Below are positions 17,847 to 26,557 of a stretch of DNA of 64,000 nucleotides, in pieces. Position 1 is the first letter of the stretch, and every line of letters starts with the position of its first letter. The stretch covers positions 62,001 through 126,000 of the forward strand of contig NZ_JAVJSC010000002.1 in assembly GCF_040219635.1 (NCBI RefSeq), given 5' to 3'. This DNA is from Pyruvatibacter sp. GTDB lineage: Bacteria > Pseudomonadota > Alphaproteobacteria > CGMCC-115125. The notes beneath the pieces are model-generated. The model was not told where the DNA came from. It worked only from the letters and a program-made list of their open reading frames with translations, and did not search any database. The position numbers and the translations under genes were made by a program.

Positions 17847-18227
17847 ATGCAGGACCAACCCGCCGCCAAAGACCTTGTAACCGCCGTGCGCGAGTTCATT
17901 GAAACAGTCGCCATGCCCAAGCTTGAGGGTCATGCGGGGTTCCATGCCCGCGTTGCTGCAAACGCGCTGGCGATTGTTGAGCGCGAACTGGCCATCGCCC
18001 CGGTGGAAGACGCCCATGAAGCGGCGCGCCTTAACGGTTTGCTCGACAGGTTCGGCACGCTTCGCGAGCTCAACGACGCCCTGTGCAATGAAATCCGTGA
18101 GGGACACATAACGCTGGAAACGCCCGGCCTTGCAGACCATCTTTGGAAAACAACGCTCACGAAGCTGGCCATAGATCAGCCACGCTATGCTGCCTACAAA
18201 CGCGCAATGCAGGAGAGTGCGTCATGA
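17847..18227 (+). CDS. DUF6285 domain protein
   Basis: 126 residues, helical: an N-terminal LVTAVREFIETVAMPKLEG, a central FHARVAANALAIVEREL and an HLWKTTLTKLAIDQPRY end. This small family is nearly always encoded directly after an APH-like phosphotransferase in acyl-CoA metabolism clusters, exactly as here, and probably works with it. The ribosome-binding site AAAGGCAG precedes the ATG. The stop overlaps the enoyl-CoA hydratase start by ATGA. Confidence 0.82.
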   Translation: MQDQPAAKDLVTAVREFIETVAMPKLEGHAGFHARVAANALAIVERELAIAPVEDAHEAARLNGLLDRFGTLRELNDALCNEIREGHITLETPGLADHLWKTTLTKLAIDQPRYAAYKRAMQESAS

Positions 18228-19021
18228 TCATGATGTCGGATGACGGCCCCGTCGCGATTGTCACGTTTGAAAACCCACCCATGGGTTACATGAATCTGGA
18301 AATGGTGAAGGAGCTGGACCGCATAGTCGCCGCCCATGAGACCGACGACAATGTGCGCGCCATCGTCTTCACCGGTGGGCTGCCAAACGTGTTTATCCGC
18401 CACTACGATGTGGCCGAGATTGTGGCTGCCGGAGATTTTGTCCAGTCCACAGGACGCAGCGTTGACGACATAGTGGCAAGCGCCAAAGCCGAAACCGATA
18501 TTTCCAACCTGTTCAATCGCGTGGACCAGTGCGCCAAGCCAACCATCGCTGCCATCAACGGCATGTGCATGGGGGGCGGATACGAGTTTGCGCTGTGTTG
18601 CGATATTCGGCTTGCAGGCGCAGGCGATTACACGATTGGCCTGCCCGAAACCAATGTCGGCATCTTCCCCGGCGCAGGCGGCACGCAGCGTCTGCCTCGC
18701 GTTGTAGGTGAAGCGCGCGCCCTTGAAATGATTTTGTGCGGCCGTGTCGCTGATCCGCGCGAAGCGGCGGAACTGGGCTTAGTTCACGAGCACATCTCAG
18801 GTGACGTGCTTGCGGCAGCCGTGGCGCTGGGCAAGGAACTGGCACAAAAAACGCCGCGGTCACTGGCTGCTGCCAAACAATTGGTGAAAGGCGCAACTCA
18901 GTTCCCCCTTGCAGAGGGGCTGGCAAACGAGCGGGCCGAGTTCATGCGGCTGCTGGCGGATGATGAGGAAGCCATGCAGCGGATGCGCGATTTTGTGTCC
19001 GGTGGCGGGGAAATCGCATGA
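18224..19021 (+). CDS. Enoyl-CoA hydratase/isomerase family protein
   Basis: 265 residues from the ATG at 18224, which overlaps the DUF6285 stop. Crotonase motifs: [12 protein letters not shown] for the first oxyanion-hole amide, [22 protein letters not shown] with the first catalytic Glu, and [19 protein letters not shown] with the second Glu. Both acid residues of true hydratases are present, so hydration of 2-enoyl-CoA is plausible. It is co-translated with the kinase/DUF6285 pair and overlaps the YceI gene by 4 bases. Confidence 0.9.
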   Translation: MIMMSDDGPVAIVTFENPPMGYMNLEMVKELDRIVAAHETDDNVRAIVFTGGLPNVFIRHYDVAEIVAAGDFVQSTGRSVDDIVASAKAETDISNLFNRVDQCAKPTIAAINGMCMGGGYEFALCCDIRLAGAGDYTIGLPETNVGIFPGAGGTQRLPRVVGEARALEMILCGRVADPREAAELGLVHEHISGDVLAAAVALGKELAQKTPRSLAAAKQLVKGATQFPLAEGLANERAEFMRLLADDEEAMQRMRDFVSGGGEIA

Positions 19022-19599
19022 CACGGCTTTTGACATCTCTTGGCTTGCTGTTGGCACTTGCCCTGCCCGCCCACGCTGAAACGGTCGATCTCGATTTTGA
19101 CCCGGACCACACCCACATCATGTTCACCGTGATGCACTTGGGCCTTGCCCGCACCTATGGTGAGTTTGAGAGGTTCGACGGGCGTATGGTGCTGGATACC
19201 AACCGCCCACAAAATGTGGTTCTCGAACTCACCATTGAAGTGGCCAGCCTCGACAGCGGCCTTGCTGCGCGCGACGAGAACCTGATGGGCGGTTCATGGT
19301 TTGATGCAGACGATCACCCCACCATGACCTTCGTAGCCACAGATTTTGAGGCGACCGACGACACCACCGGCACACTCACCGGAGACTTTACACTTCTGGG
19401 TGTAACCCGCCCTGTGGCGCTCAACGTGGTCTTTAACGGCAAGGCGTCGGACCCGTTTTCGCCGCGAAAAACACGCTGGGGTTTTTCAGCGACGGGTGCC
19501 ATAAAGCGGTCTGATTTCGGCATGGACTTCGGCACGGGTTTTGTGGCCGATGACGTGGCTCTCATCATTGAGACCGAACTTTTGCAAATCAGCGACTAG
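19018..19599 (+). CDS. YceI family periplasmic protein
   Basis: 193 residues. A signal peptide ends near ALPAHAE (residue ~21). The mature protein is a YceI lipocalin-like barrel: VDLDFDPDHTHIMFTVMHLGLARTYGEF at the start, FDADDHPTMTFVATDF in the middle and a GDFTLLGVTRPV turn. YceI proteins bind isoprenoid or long-chain lipids in the periplasm. Overlap of ATGA with the enoyl-CoA hydratase makes it the last gene of that operon. Confidence 0.92.
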   Translation: MTRLLTSLGLLLALALPAHAETVDLDFDPDHTHIMFTVMHLGLARTYGEFERFDGRMVLDTNRPQNVVLELTIEVASLDSGLAARDENLMGGSWFDADDHPTMTFVATDFEATDDTTGTLTGDFTLLGVTRPVALNVVFNGKASDPFSPRKTRWGFSATGAIKRSDFGMDFGTGFVADDVALIIETELLQISD

Positions 19600-19632
19600 G
19601 GTCGCATAAAATAATACGTACAAGGAATAATC

Positions 19633-20793
19633 ATGCTGCGTTTTCTGGCCTGGGGCGCTGCCGGCGTCATTGCTGTTATTGCCGTGGCGCTGCTGGTGCT
19701 GTTCTTGTTTCGCGAGCAACTGACGGCGTTTTACCTCAATCCCGGTGAGCCGTTTGCCGCCATGACGCCGCCCTCCGCGCCCGACTATGAAAACCCCGAT
19801 GCCTGGGCCGCCCTGCCCGGCCGCGCTGACCTTGCAGACTTAAGCCCGCCCGGCATGGCTCCTGCCGTGTCTGATGATGCTGCGCGTGTGGACGTGTTTT
19901 TCGTCCACCCCACAACCTACCTTTCCAGTGCAAGCTGGAATGCGCCGCTCGATGACGAACAATCCCAGCGCATCATGCAGGTTGGCGTCATGGGCCATCA
20001 GGCCAGCGCCTATAATCTGGCAGGCCGCATCTACGCGCCGCGCTACCGCCAGGCCACGCTCTATTCGTTTATGGAGCCGTGGGACGAACTGGCTGAACCA
20101 CAGGGCCAACTGGCGCTTGATCTGGCCTATCAGGACGTGGCGCGCGCATTTGAAACCTACATCCGCCTTTACAACAATGGGCGTCCGTTCATTCTCGCGG
20201 CGCACAGTCAGGGCTCGCTGCATCTGCTGCGGCTGTTGCAGGACTACATGAAACGACCTGACCTGCTGGCGCGCATGGTCGCGGCGTATCCTGCGGGCAT
20301 GTCGGTTCCGGCAAGTCTGTTTGACACCTACCTCAGTCACATCCCGCCCTGCGCGACACCGGAACAGACCGGGTGCCTTGTAAGCTGGAACACGTTTGGC
20401 CCGGACGGCAACCCGACGGTGTGGTTCGAGCAGCAGCGCATCTGGGAAGGCTCGCAGCTTGTGCCCGTCGCCGGGCGGGCGCTGAACTGCACCAACCCGC
20501 TAAGCTGGCGCACCGATGGCGAGCCCGCAGGCGGCGACCAGCACAAGGGTGCCATTCCCTATGCCGGCATTGAAAGCGACGAGCCGCTCACCCGCCTTGC
20601 AGACCCGCAGATGCTTGCGTTCAACGTCCAGTGCCGCGATGGCATTGCCTATATGGATGCCTCGCCACCTGATGAGTTTGGCGAACTGGTCATCGAAAAC
20701 GACGATTATCATGTCTATGACTACAACCTGTTCTACGGCTCGATCCGTGAAAACGCTGCCTTGCGTGCGGCGGCATATCTGGCCCTCCAATAG
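19633..20793 (+). CDS. DUF3089 family alpha/beta hydrolase-like protein
   Basis: 386 residues. A hydrophobic N-terminal segment (residues ~4-27) anchors or exports it. The DUF3089 signature includes VDVFFVHPTTYL near residue 90 and the nucleophile elbow ILAAHSQGSLHLL near 195; conserved Cys residues lie in PPCATPEQTGCLVSWNTF. These are predicted envelope serine hydrolases of unknown substrate. A ribosome-binding site (AAGGA) is 7 bases before the start, 33 bases after the yceI stop. Confidence 0.85.
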   Translation: MLRFLAWGAAGVIAVIAVALLVLFLFREQLTAFYLNPGEPFAAMTPPSAPDYENPDAWAALPGRADLADLSPPGMAPAVSDDAARVDVFFVHPTTYLSSASWNAPLDDEQSQRIMQVGVMGHQASAYNLAGRIYAPRYRQATLYSFMEPWDELAEPQGQLALDLAYQDVARAFETYIRLYNNGRPFILAAHSQGSLHLLRLLQDYMKRPDLLARMVAAYPAGMSVPASLFDTYLSHIPPCATPEQTGCLVSWNTFGPDGNPTVWFEQQRIWEGSQLVPVAGRALNCTNPLSWRTDGEPAGGDQHKGAIPYAGIESDEPLTRLADPQMLAFNVQCRDGIAYMDASPPDEFGELVIENDDYHVYDYNLFYGSIRENAALRAAAYLALQ

Positions 20794-20961
20794 CCACCAT
20801 ATGGCGATTGCTGCACCGCACTCCTGCCCCGTTGGCGTTTCCGCGCAGCGGGGATAGGCTTGCCATCAAGGAAACGTGTCCGCGACAAACATGACGGACC
20901 ATCCGGGATGGAAGCAGGACGGCCCGTGCACCAGGCATCCGGGCCAAGGGGAGGACAAACC

Positions 20962-21507
20962 ATGACGAAAAAACCAGCCAGACTCCGTCTGGCCGCAGCG
21001 CTTGCAGCCATTGCAGCGATGTTTGGCGCACCGGCAGCAAATGCGTTCACCGGCATAGAGCCTTTTCTCGGCCAGTGGCTGGGCGAAGGCGTGACAGCCT
21101 CAACAGGAGCCATGGAAAACGTGGATTTCCGGGGCACTGATCTGGACGTGCAGATTTATCCCAAGGGCGCGACGGGCTTTATCGTTTCGCAGCGCGAAGT
21201 CTTGTGGTCCGCTGGTGAGGAAGAACAGCATTCAATGACACTGGTGTTTGACCCAACGGACCAGCCGGGAGTGTTTGAAGCACAGACTGACTGTAATCCG
21301 GTATCAACCGTAGGCTGTGCCTGGGCCCGCATTGCCGGTGATACGCTCACCATCACCATGCTGTCGTTTCAGCGGGCCGACGAAGCCAATTATCGCGTGT
21401 ATAAGCGCACCCTGACCGATAACGGCCTTGAACTTGCCTACAGCCATGTGGTGGACGACAAGGTTGCTGAGAGCTTTGAAGGCTTTGCCATTCGGCAGAT
21501 CAACTAG
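20962..21507 (+). CDS. Unknown secreted protein, lipocalin-like
   Basis: 181 residues from the ATG at 20962, which follows AAGGGGAGGA; the longer in-frame ATG at 20860 adds low-quality sequence. The signal peptide is clear (KKPARLR, hydrophobic core, cleavage near ANAFTG). The mature part is beta-rich, beginning GIEPFLGQWLGEGVT and ending SFEGFAIRQIN, as in small lipocalin-like or DUF1579-like barrels, and has one Cys pair (DCNP...GCAW). I do not recognise a named family. A strong terminator follows. Confidence 0.72.
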   Translation: MTKKPARLRLAAALAAIAAMFGAPAANAFTGIEPFLGQWLGEGVTASTGAMENVDFRGTDLDVQIYPKGATGFIVSQREVLWSAGEEEQHSMTLVFDPTDQPGVFEAQTDCNPVSTVGCAWARIAGDTLTITMLSFQRADEANYRVYKRTLTDNGLELAYSHVVDDKVAESFEGFAIRQIN

Positions 21508-21552
21508 CAGTTGGCGGTGGTTCCGGGCATCCGGTTTCACTCCGACAAGAGT

Positions 21553-21581
21553 AAAGCCGGTGTGCAAACACCGGCTTTTTT
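21553..21581 (+). terminator. Rho-independent terminator
   Basis: Arms AAAGCCGGTGT and ACACCGGCTTT pair perfectly around a GCAA loop and run into a T tract. It ends transcription after the secreted protein gene. Confidence 0.93.
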
Positions 21582-21635
21582 CGTTTCTCCGGCCATTTCC
21601 ATTGCTACAGTGGCTGCGTCTGAGGAGACTTGGTG

Positions 21636-22058
21636 ATGAGCTACGTCAGGGAAGTGCTGGGCGACGGGGAAGCGTTGCGGTATGAGGCCCGATTTCCCTG
21701 GTATCTCCATGCCTTTGCTTGGGGCTCCCTGCTGCTGCTGGGCCTCGTCGTCATTGGCATCCTCATCTTCCTGTCAATCATGATCCGTATCTGGACCACA
21801 GAAATGGTTGTTACCAGTGAGCGGGTTATCTACAAGCGCGGCTGGATCAGCCGCAGCACTGAAGAACTGGCGATTGACAGTGTTGAGGAAGTGAACCTGA
21901 ACCAGGGCTTCATCGGCCGCATCTTCAACTTCGGCCGCATCGATATTCGCGGCAAGGGCGAAGGCCTGATCTCGCTTCCCAACATCGCCTCACCCGCCGC
22001 GTTCATCAAGGCACTGGCGGATGCCGAGACCCGGACGTCGCACCACTCCCACGCATAA
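21636..22058 (+). CDS. PH domain-containing membrane protein (bacterial PH, YdbT/YdbS-like)
   Basis: 140 residues from the ATG at 21636; TTG and GTG codons just upstream are also in frame, but the TGAGGAGA ribosome-binding site suits the ATG. A hydrophobic hairpin (residues ~22-52) is followed by a bacterial pleckstrin-homology domain: VVTSERVIYKRGWISRSTEEL, then VEEVNLNQGFIGRIFNFGRIDIRG. Membrane-associated, function unknown. Confidence 0.85.
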   Translation: MSYVREVLGDGEALRYEARFPWYLHAFAWGSLLLLGLVVIGILIFLSIMIRIWTTEMVVTSERVIYKRGWISRSTEELAIDSVEEVNLNQGFIGRIFNFGRIDIRGKGEGLISLPNIASPAAFIKALADAETRTSHHSHA

Positions 22059-22065
22059 GCAAAGT

Positions 22066-22095
22066 AAAAGGCCGGGAACGTGCCCCGGCCTTTTT
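22066..22095. terminator. Rho-independent terminator, possibly bidirectional
   Basis: AAAAGGCCGGG, a short loop, then CCCGGCCTTTTT. It lies between the converging PH-domain and thiolase genes and has A-rich and T-rich flanks, so it can serve both. Confidence 0.9.
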
Positions 22096-22122
22096 CAATC
22101 GTCGCGGCTCTGGTTGCCGTTG

Positions 22123-23325
22123 CTAGGCTCCGTGGGCACCAATAATCGAGACCGAGCACACATTCTGTGATGGCGAGCCACCCAGATTGTGAGTCAGGCC
22201 GATTTTCGGGTCTGCCAGTTGCCGGGCATCGGCACGACCTTGTAGTTGCAGATACATTTCATAGAGCATCCGCAGACCTGACGCGCCGATGGGGTGGCCA
22301 AAGCATTTGAGACCGCCATCAATCTGGCATGGCACCTGACCGTCAGCATCATAAAAGCCATCCATCACATCTTTGACGGCACCGCCTTCAGGCGAAATGA
22401 ACAGGTCTTCCATGGTCACAAGTTCGGTTACGGAGAAGCAGTCATGCACTTCCATCATCGAGACCTGCTCGCGGGGCTTGTCGATGCCAGCTTCCTGATA
22501 GGCCTTCCTGGCGGCAATGCGCGCTGTGTGGAAGTACGAGCCATCCCACGAATTGTGCTGGCTCTCCAGACCGTTGGATACAGAAAGCTGCAACGCCTTC
22601 ACCGTTACGATGTCGTGTTTGCCCATGGCCTTGGCGATTTCAGGTGTGGTGACGATGGCAGCCGCCGCGCCGTCCGACACGCCGCAGCAATCAAACAGCC
22701 CAAGCGGCTCCGCAATCATCGGCGCATTCAGCACCTGCTCCTCAGTCACGGCCTTTTGCAGATGCGCCTTGCCGTTCTTCGCGCCGTTCTCGTGGCTCTT
22801 TACGGAGACATGCGCAATGGCGCGCTTGAGGTCATCTTTGGAGACGTTGTGCTTGGCGCGATACGCAGACGCAAGCTGCGCAAAGTTGCCCGGCGCAGAA
22901 CCTGTGGGGGCCCACTGCGGAATGAGCGTGCCCATATTCCCCGTCGGCAGACCACCGTAGCCCGTATCTTTCAGCTTTTCAACACCAAGCGCCAGCGCAA
23001 TGTCGCAGGCACCGGACGCGACGGCATACACCGCGCCGCGAAAGGCTTCGGACCCTGACGCGCAGAAGTTTTCAACGCGCGTGACCGCAATGTTCGGCAG
23101 CTTGAGGGCGATGGACAGCGGCGTGCCACCCTTGCCAGTGCCGATTTCGTCAATGTGGGTGGAGAACCACGCCGCATCCAGTTGCGTCGGCTCAACGCCT
23201 GCATCCTGCATGGCTTCGAGATACGCTTCCACCATCAGGTCTTCGGGGTCGCTGTCCCACCGCTCACCGAACTTCGAGCACCCCATGCCCAGAATGGCGA
23301 CTTTGTCCTTGATGCCGCTTGCCAT
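22123..23325 (-). CDS. SCP2-type thiolase / acetyl-CoA acetyltransferase family
   Basis: 400 residues from the ATG at 23325, preceded by AGGAGG about 10 bases upstream. Catalytic residues of the SCP2 thiolase group are present: nucleophile Cys in VENFCASGSEAF, VHDCFSVTEL and GHPIGASG. It cleaves or forms 3-oxoacyl-CoA. It is last in a minus-strand cluster with a DoxX protein, an alpha/beta hydrolase and an HMG-CoA-synthase-like/OB-fold fusion, and is the natural partner for the latter. Confidence 0.92.
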   Translation of the reverse strand: MASGIKDKVAILGMGCSKFGERWDSDPEDLMVEAYLEAMQDAGVEPTQLDAAWFSTHIDEIGTGKGGTPLSIALKLPNIAVTRVENFCASGSEAFRGAVYAVASGACDIALALGVEKLKDTGYGGLPTGNMGTLIPQWAPTGSAPGNFAQLASAYRAKHNVSKDDLKRAIAHVSVKSHENGAKNGKAHLQKAVTEEQVLNAPMIAEPLGLFDCCGVSDGAAAAIVTTPEIAKAMGKHDIVTVKALQLSVSNGLESQHNSWDGSYFHTARIAARKAYQEAGIDKPREQVSMMEVHDCFSVTELVTMEDLFISPEGGAVKDVMDGFYDADGQVPCQIDGGLKCFGHPIGASGLRMLYEMYLQLQGRADARQLADPKIGLTHNLGGSPSQNVCSVSIIGAHGA

Positions 23326-23384
23326 GTTGCCGTGTCCTCCTGTTGGCCACATACATGATGGGCCGGTTTCGATTTCAATAGCTG

Positions 23385-23756
23385 TCAGCGCTTAGAATAG
23401 CCCCATGCGGCGGCAACCAAAAGCCCGCCTAGAATGGCTGTATTCTTGATGAAAAGCTGAAGTTCGGTCATCACAATTTCTTCGGGCACCGCCCAGAAGT
23501 TATGCACGCCCACATTGATGGCCATGGTCAAAGCCGCCAGCACAAGCGCTGCAATCACTTCGCGGTAGCCGATAATCAGCATAGCGCCGAACACGATCTC
23601 GATCACGACTGATGCCCAATACAGCGGCACCATGAACGGCACCTCGCGGGCCACCATGATTTCCATGCCTGCCGCCGGATCAAGCGCTTTCATGATGCCG
23701 GGGACAAGAAAAAACAGGCCGAGCAATACACGGCCGACAATGCCAAGAAGGGTCAT
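23385..23756 (-). CDS. DoxX family membrane protein
   Basis: 123 residues, four predicted membrane helices. The N-terminus LLGIVGRVLLGLFFLVPGIMKAL, with the GIMK turn, is typical of DoxX/DoxD-like proteins, which are small integral membrane proteins of mostly unknown function sometimes tied to redox stress. Its start overlaps the upstream hydrolase stop by 4 bases, so the two are translationally coupled. Confidence 0.85.
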   Translation of the reverse strand: MTLLGIVGRVLLGLFFLVPGIMKALDPAAGMEIMVAREVPFMVPLYWASVVIEIVFGAMLIIGYREVIAALVLAALTMAINVGVHNFWAVPEEIVMTELQLFIKNTAILGGLLVAAAWGYSKR

Positions 23757-24484
23757 GATGAAAGGTCCATTTCTGATAGGGCCGTGCTGAGTGTGTCAGC
23801 CAGTGTCTCCGGCATCGACATGAAGGGCGAATGGTCGGTATCCAGATCAAAGGTCGGCATCCCGCGTTCACCACACATCACACGCTGAAGGTCGGGATGC
23901 ACAGCCTTGTCATCAGTGCAGATAATGCCAAATGCAGGGAGTGTCATCGCTGCGTTGTACGGGTCTTCCAGGGCATCCGTCAGCGGCGTGATCGCCTGAG
24001 GGATAAGCCGATCCGCCGCAGCAGCTGCCGCATCGGGTGCGCAGTGCCCGTAAAACACTATCGCTGCGCCGCCTTCACGAATGGTCGTGTGCGTTCCGGT
24101 GGGGGCAAGGTCAACATAATCGTTCAATTCGGAGTCCGGTCCACTGCCTGCAAGTGCTGCAATGCTGTCGCCGTGCTGCGGCACGAACGCCGCCACGTAC
24201 ACCAGTCCCGCAAGGTTGGTTGAGTAACTGGCCGCCTGCGTGATGACGCCGCCACCCATGGAGTGGCCGACCAGAACCACAGGCCCACTTTGCGCATTCG
24301 CCACAGCCGCAACAGCGCGACCATAGTCTTCAAGCGTTGTCGTGGCGGGTGCCCCGTCGGACGTGTCATGACCCGGCAAATCAGGCGCGATCACTGTGTG
24401 GCCTTGCGCTTCAAGCAGCGGCACAAGGGTGTCCCAGCACCAGCCGCCATGCCATGCGCCGTGCACAAGAACGAGGGTTGCCAC
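23753..24484 (-). CDS. Alpha/beta fold hydrolase (esterase, EstC/MES-like)
   Basis: 243 residues. It begins ATLVLVHGAWHGGWCWD, the pattern of the methyl-esterase/hydroxynitrile-lyase-like group; nucleophile elbow GHSMGGG at ~82, and the acid/His pair in DLDTDHSPFMS. The start codon is GTG sharing one base with the stop of the upstream gene (TAGTG), so translation is coupled. Probably a carboxylesterase; substrate unknown. Confidence 0.87.
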   Translation of the reverse strand: MATLVLVHGAWHGGWCWDTLVPLLEAQGHTVIAPDLPGHDTSDGAPATTTLEDYGRAVAAVANAQSGPVVLVGHSMGGGVITQAASYSTNLAGLVYVAAFVPQHGDSIAALAGSGPDSELNDYVDLAPTGTHTTIREGGAAIVFYGHCAPDAAAAAADRLIPQAITPLTDALEDPYNAAMTLPAFGIICTDDKAVHPDLQRVMCGERGMPTFDLDTDHSPFMSMPETLADTLSTALSEMDLSS

Positions 24485-25980
24485 TATTCGGCCGCCTGCG
24501 CTGTTGCGCCAGCCTGGGCTGATACGCGCGGCACGGCCTTCCAGAAGTACCGGGTGAAACCGCGGCGGTCATCTTTCGAGTGAATGCGGAACGCCAGATC
24601 AACGTCCATTCCTGAATCCACCGTACCCGGAATAACATCCGTGAACGACATCATGATCCGTCCGCCTTCTTCAAAGGTAATCATGCCGTAGTGATTTGGC
24701 GGGCTCTTGGAAGCTGACAGATAGTCCGCCGACCACGACAGGATTTTTGCCTGCTTCTCTGCAAACTTGTACGGCTCCTGCGTATCCACTGTGTGATCGT
24801 TCGGATTGACCGAAATGCGCGAGCGGGGAAACTGCACCGTCCCCGTCTTGGAGCATTTGCCACCGACGAGACCCATGATCATGTCTTCGTTGCGGTAAAG
24901 CGTGGTGAGCGCAGTCTTGTTGTCCTGCTCGGCGCGCATCCCCTGCTCCCATTCAACCAGACCGTTGAACACAAGAAACTTCATGTAGTTGTCTTCAGGC
25001 CGACCTTGAGCCAGCGACCCGACAATGCCGCGTTTGTCTGAGATTGAGCCGATCAGATCCGTCGTTTCAAAAATCAGCGCGTCGCAGCCCTGACCAAACT
25101 GCAAAAGCAAAATCTTCTGGCCCGGCGTTGCCTCCTGCAACGCATGAACCAGCATCACCAGCCCGTGCGCCGCCCCTGCCTCACCGCACTGCATGGCAAG
25201 GTTGTCCCTCACCTTGTCAGGGTCAATGCCGGACTTTTTGGCAAGCGTTTCAGGCAGACGCGGGAACGTGCACGGCATCACGAAATGATCGATATCGTCC
25301 GCACTGACGCCGGTCTTTTCCAAAGCTGCCGCAATCGCCTTGGGCACGATCTTGGAAAAGCCCTCATCACGTATCCAGCGCTCTTCCCAGTTGTAATCAA
25401 ACTCAGCCCCCTCACCGCGAAAGTGATCCACAAAATCCACGGTTTCAGTGTGTGAGCCGATGAACCTGGCGATGACGTTCTGCGTGCCCACAGTGAGTGC
25501 TGCACCGGCATCGCCAAAATCCATTTCCTGTGCGCTGGCAGCCCGCGTGCGGCGGTGTTCACCCGTCGCCACCAGCGCATTTTTAGCAGTGCCCGCCCCC
25601 ACGGCATTGAGCGCCTGAATAAGCGCCGTCGTGCCCGCGCGCATTGTGGAGGTTATGTCGGCGGACTGAATGCCGCTTTCCAGCGTTAATGCGGCCGCAA
25701 CCATGCCCGCGTTCAGCCGGTCGGCAAACGGCATGGTGGTTGAGGCAAAATAGATGGCATCAACGTGGCTGCGGTCATCATCGCGACCCAGACAGTCGCG
25801 CGCCGCCTCAACAGCCATGGTTATGGCATCTTCGTCCCAGTTTGCCATCGAGCGTTCACCCCTGGCCTTGCCCATTAAATTGGGTGCCAGCCATTGGTGT
25901 GCGGTCGCAACCGCCTTACGTTGAAGACGAAGGCGCGGAATATATCCGCCAATCGAGGTAAGACCGATGTCCTGGGTCAT
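24484..25980 (-). CDS. HMG-CoA synthase-like protein fused to an OB-fold (DUF35) domain
   Basis: 498 residues from the ATG at 25980. Residues ~5-340 follow the HMG-CoA synthase/ketoacyl synthase III fold closely (IGLTSIGGYIPRLRL, DEDAITMAVEAARDCL). By eye-alignment with archaeal HMG-CoA synthases the catalytic Glu, Cys and His are replaced by Thr81, Met113 and Pro236, so the fold looks inactive. Residues ~375-490 form a DUF35-type OB-fold (ILSWSADYLSASKSPPNHYG, then IMMSFTDV) with only one Cys left of the zinc ribbon (GGKCSKTGTVQFP). In archaea HMG-CoA synthase, DUF35 and thiolase form one complex; here the first two are fused and the thiolase is in the same operon, suggesting a scaffold or acyl-transfer role. 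Confidence 0.85.
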   Translation of the reverse strand: MTQDIGLTSIGGYIPRLRLQRKAVATAHQWLAPNLMGKARGERSMANWDEDAITMAVEAARDCLGRDDDRSHVDAIYFASTTMPFADRLNAGMVAAALTLESGIQSADITSTMRAGTTALIQALNAVGAGTAKNALVATGEHRRTRAASAQEMDFGDAGAALTVGTQNVIARFIGSHTETVDFVDHFRGEGAEFDYNWEERWIRDEGFSKIVPKAIAAALEKTGVSADDIDHFVMPCTFPRLPETLAKKSGIDPDKVRDNLAMQCGEAGAAHGLVMLVHALQEATPGQKILLLQFGQGCDALIFETTDLIGSISDKRGIVGSLAQGRPEDNYMKFLVFNGLVEWEQGMRAEQDNKTALTTLYRNEDMIMGLVGGKCSKTGTVQFPRSRISVNPNDHTVDTQEPYKFAEKQAKILSWSADYLSASKSPPNHYGMITFEEGGRIMMSFTDVIPGTVDSGMDVDLAFRIHSKDDRRGFTRYFWKAVPRVSAQAGATAQAAE

Positions 25981-26045
25981 CAATGCGTTTCCCGTATCCC
26001 GTGTTGTTGAGTGTCGTTTGACCGGGAGTTTAGGGGGAATGAGCA

Positions 26046-26546
26046 ATGCCGCACAACATGTCGAATGCAGCATCCGCCGCGCACGAGGCTTTGGCAAAGG
26101 TGGAGGCCAGTATGCCCCTACGGCATAATGACAGCGATCCCCTGATCAAGGAGGACGGCTGGTTGCATCTGTCCCGCCGCGGCATGTGGATAGCGGTCGG
26201 AGTGACATTTTTGCTGGTGGGTGCAATCGGCATTTTCCTGCCATTGATCCCCACCACGGGTCCGCTGATTGTGGCCGCATGGGCCTTCGCCAAAGGTTCC
26301 CCCACCCTGCACCGCTGGCTGATTTCCAACCGGCTGTTTGGACCGTTCATTGTTGAATGGGAAACCTACGGCGTTATCAAGCCGCGCGCCAAGGTGCTGG
26401 CGCTGAGCAGCATGGGGCTTGCCTCCGCATGGATGGCATTCGGGGCGCAGATGCACTGGGCGCTTGCGGCGCTTGGCATCGTCCTGTGCGCCGTGGGCGC
26501 CGTCTATGTGGCATCCCGCCCCTCGTCCCACGCGATTGCGGACTAG
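26046..26546 (+). CDS. YbaN family (DUF454) inner-membrane protein
   Basis: 166 residues; the ATG at 26046 follows TAGGGGGA at a good distance. The core RGMWIAVGVTFLLVGAIGIFLPLIPTTGPLIVAAWAFAKGS is the DUF454 signature (G-x-LP-LPTTPF type), followed by the WETYGVIKPRAK loop and two more membrane helices. Function is unknown. Confidence 0.85.
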   Translation: MPHNMSNAASAAHEALAKVEASMPLRHNDSDPLIKEDGWLHLSRRGMWIAVGVTFLLVGAIGIFLPLIPTTGPLIVAAWAFAKGSPTLHRWLISNRLFGPFIVEWETYGVIKPRAKVLALSSMGLASAWMAFGAQMHWALAALGIVLCAVGAVYVASRPSSHAIAD

Positions 26547-26557
26547 GAACAAGCCAC

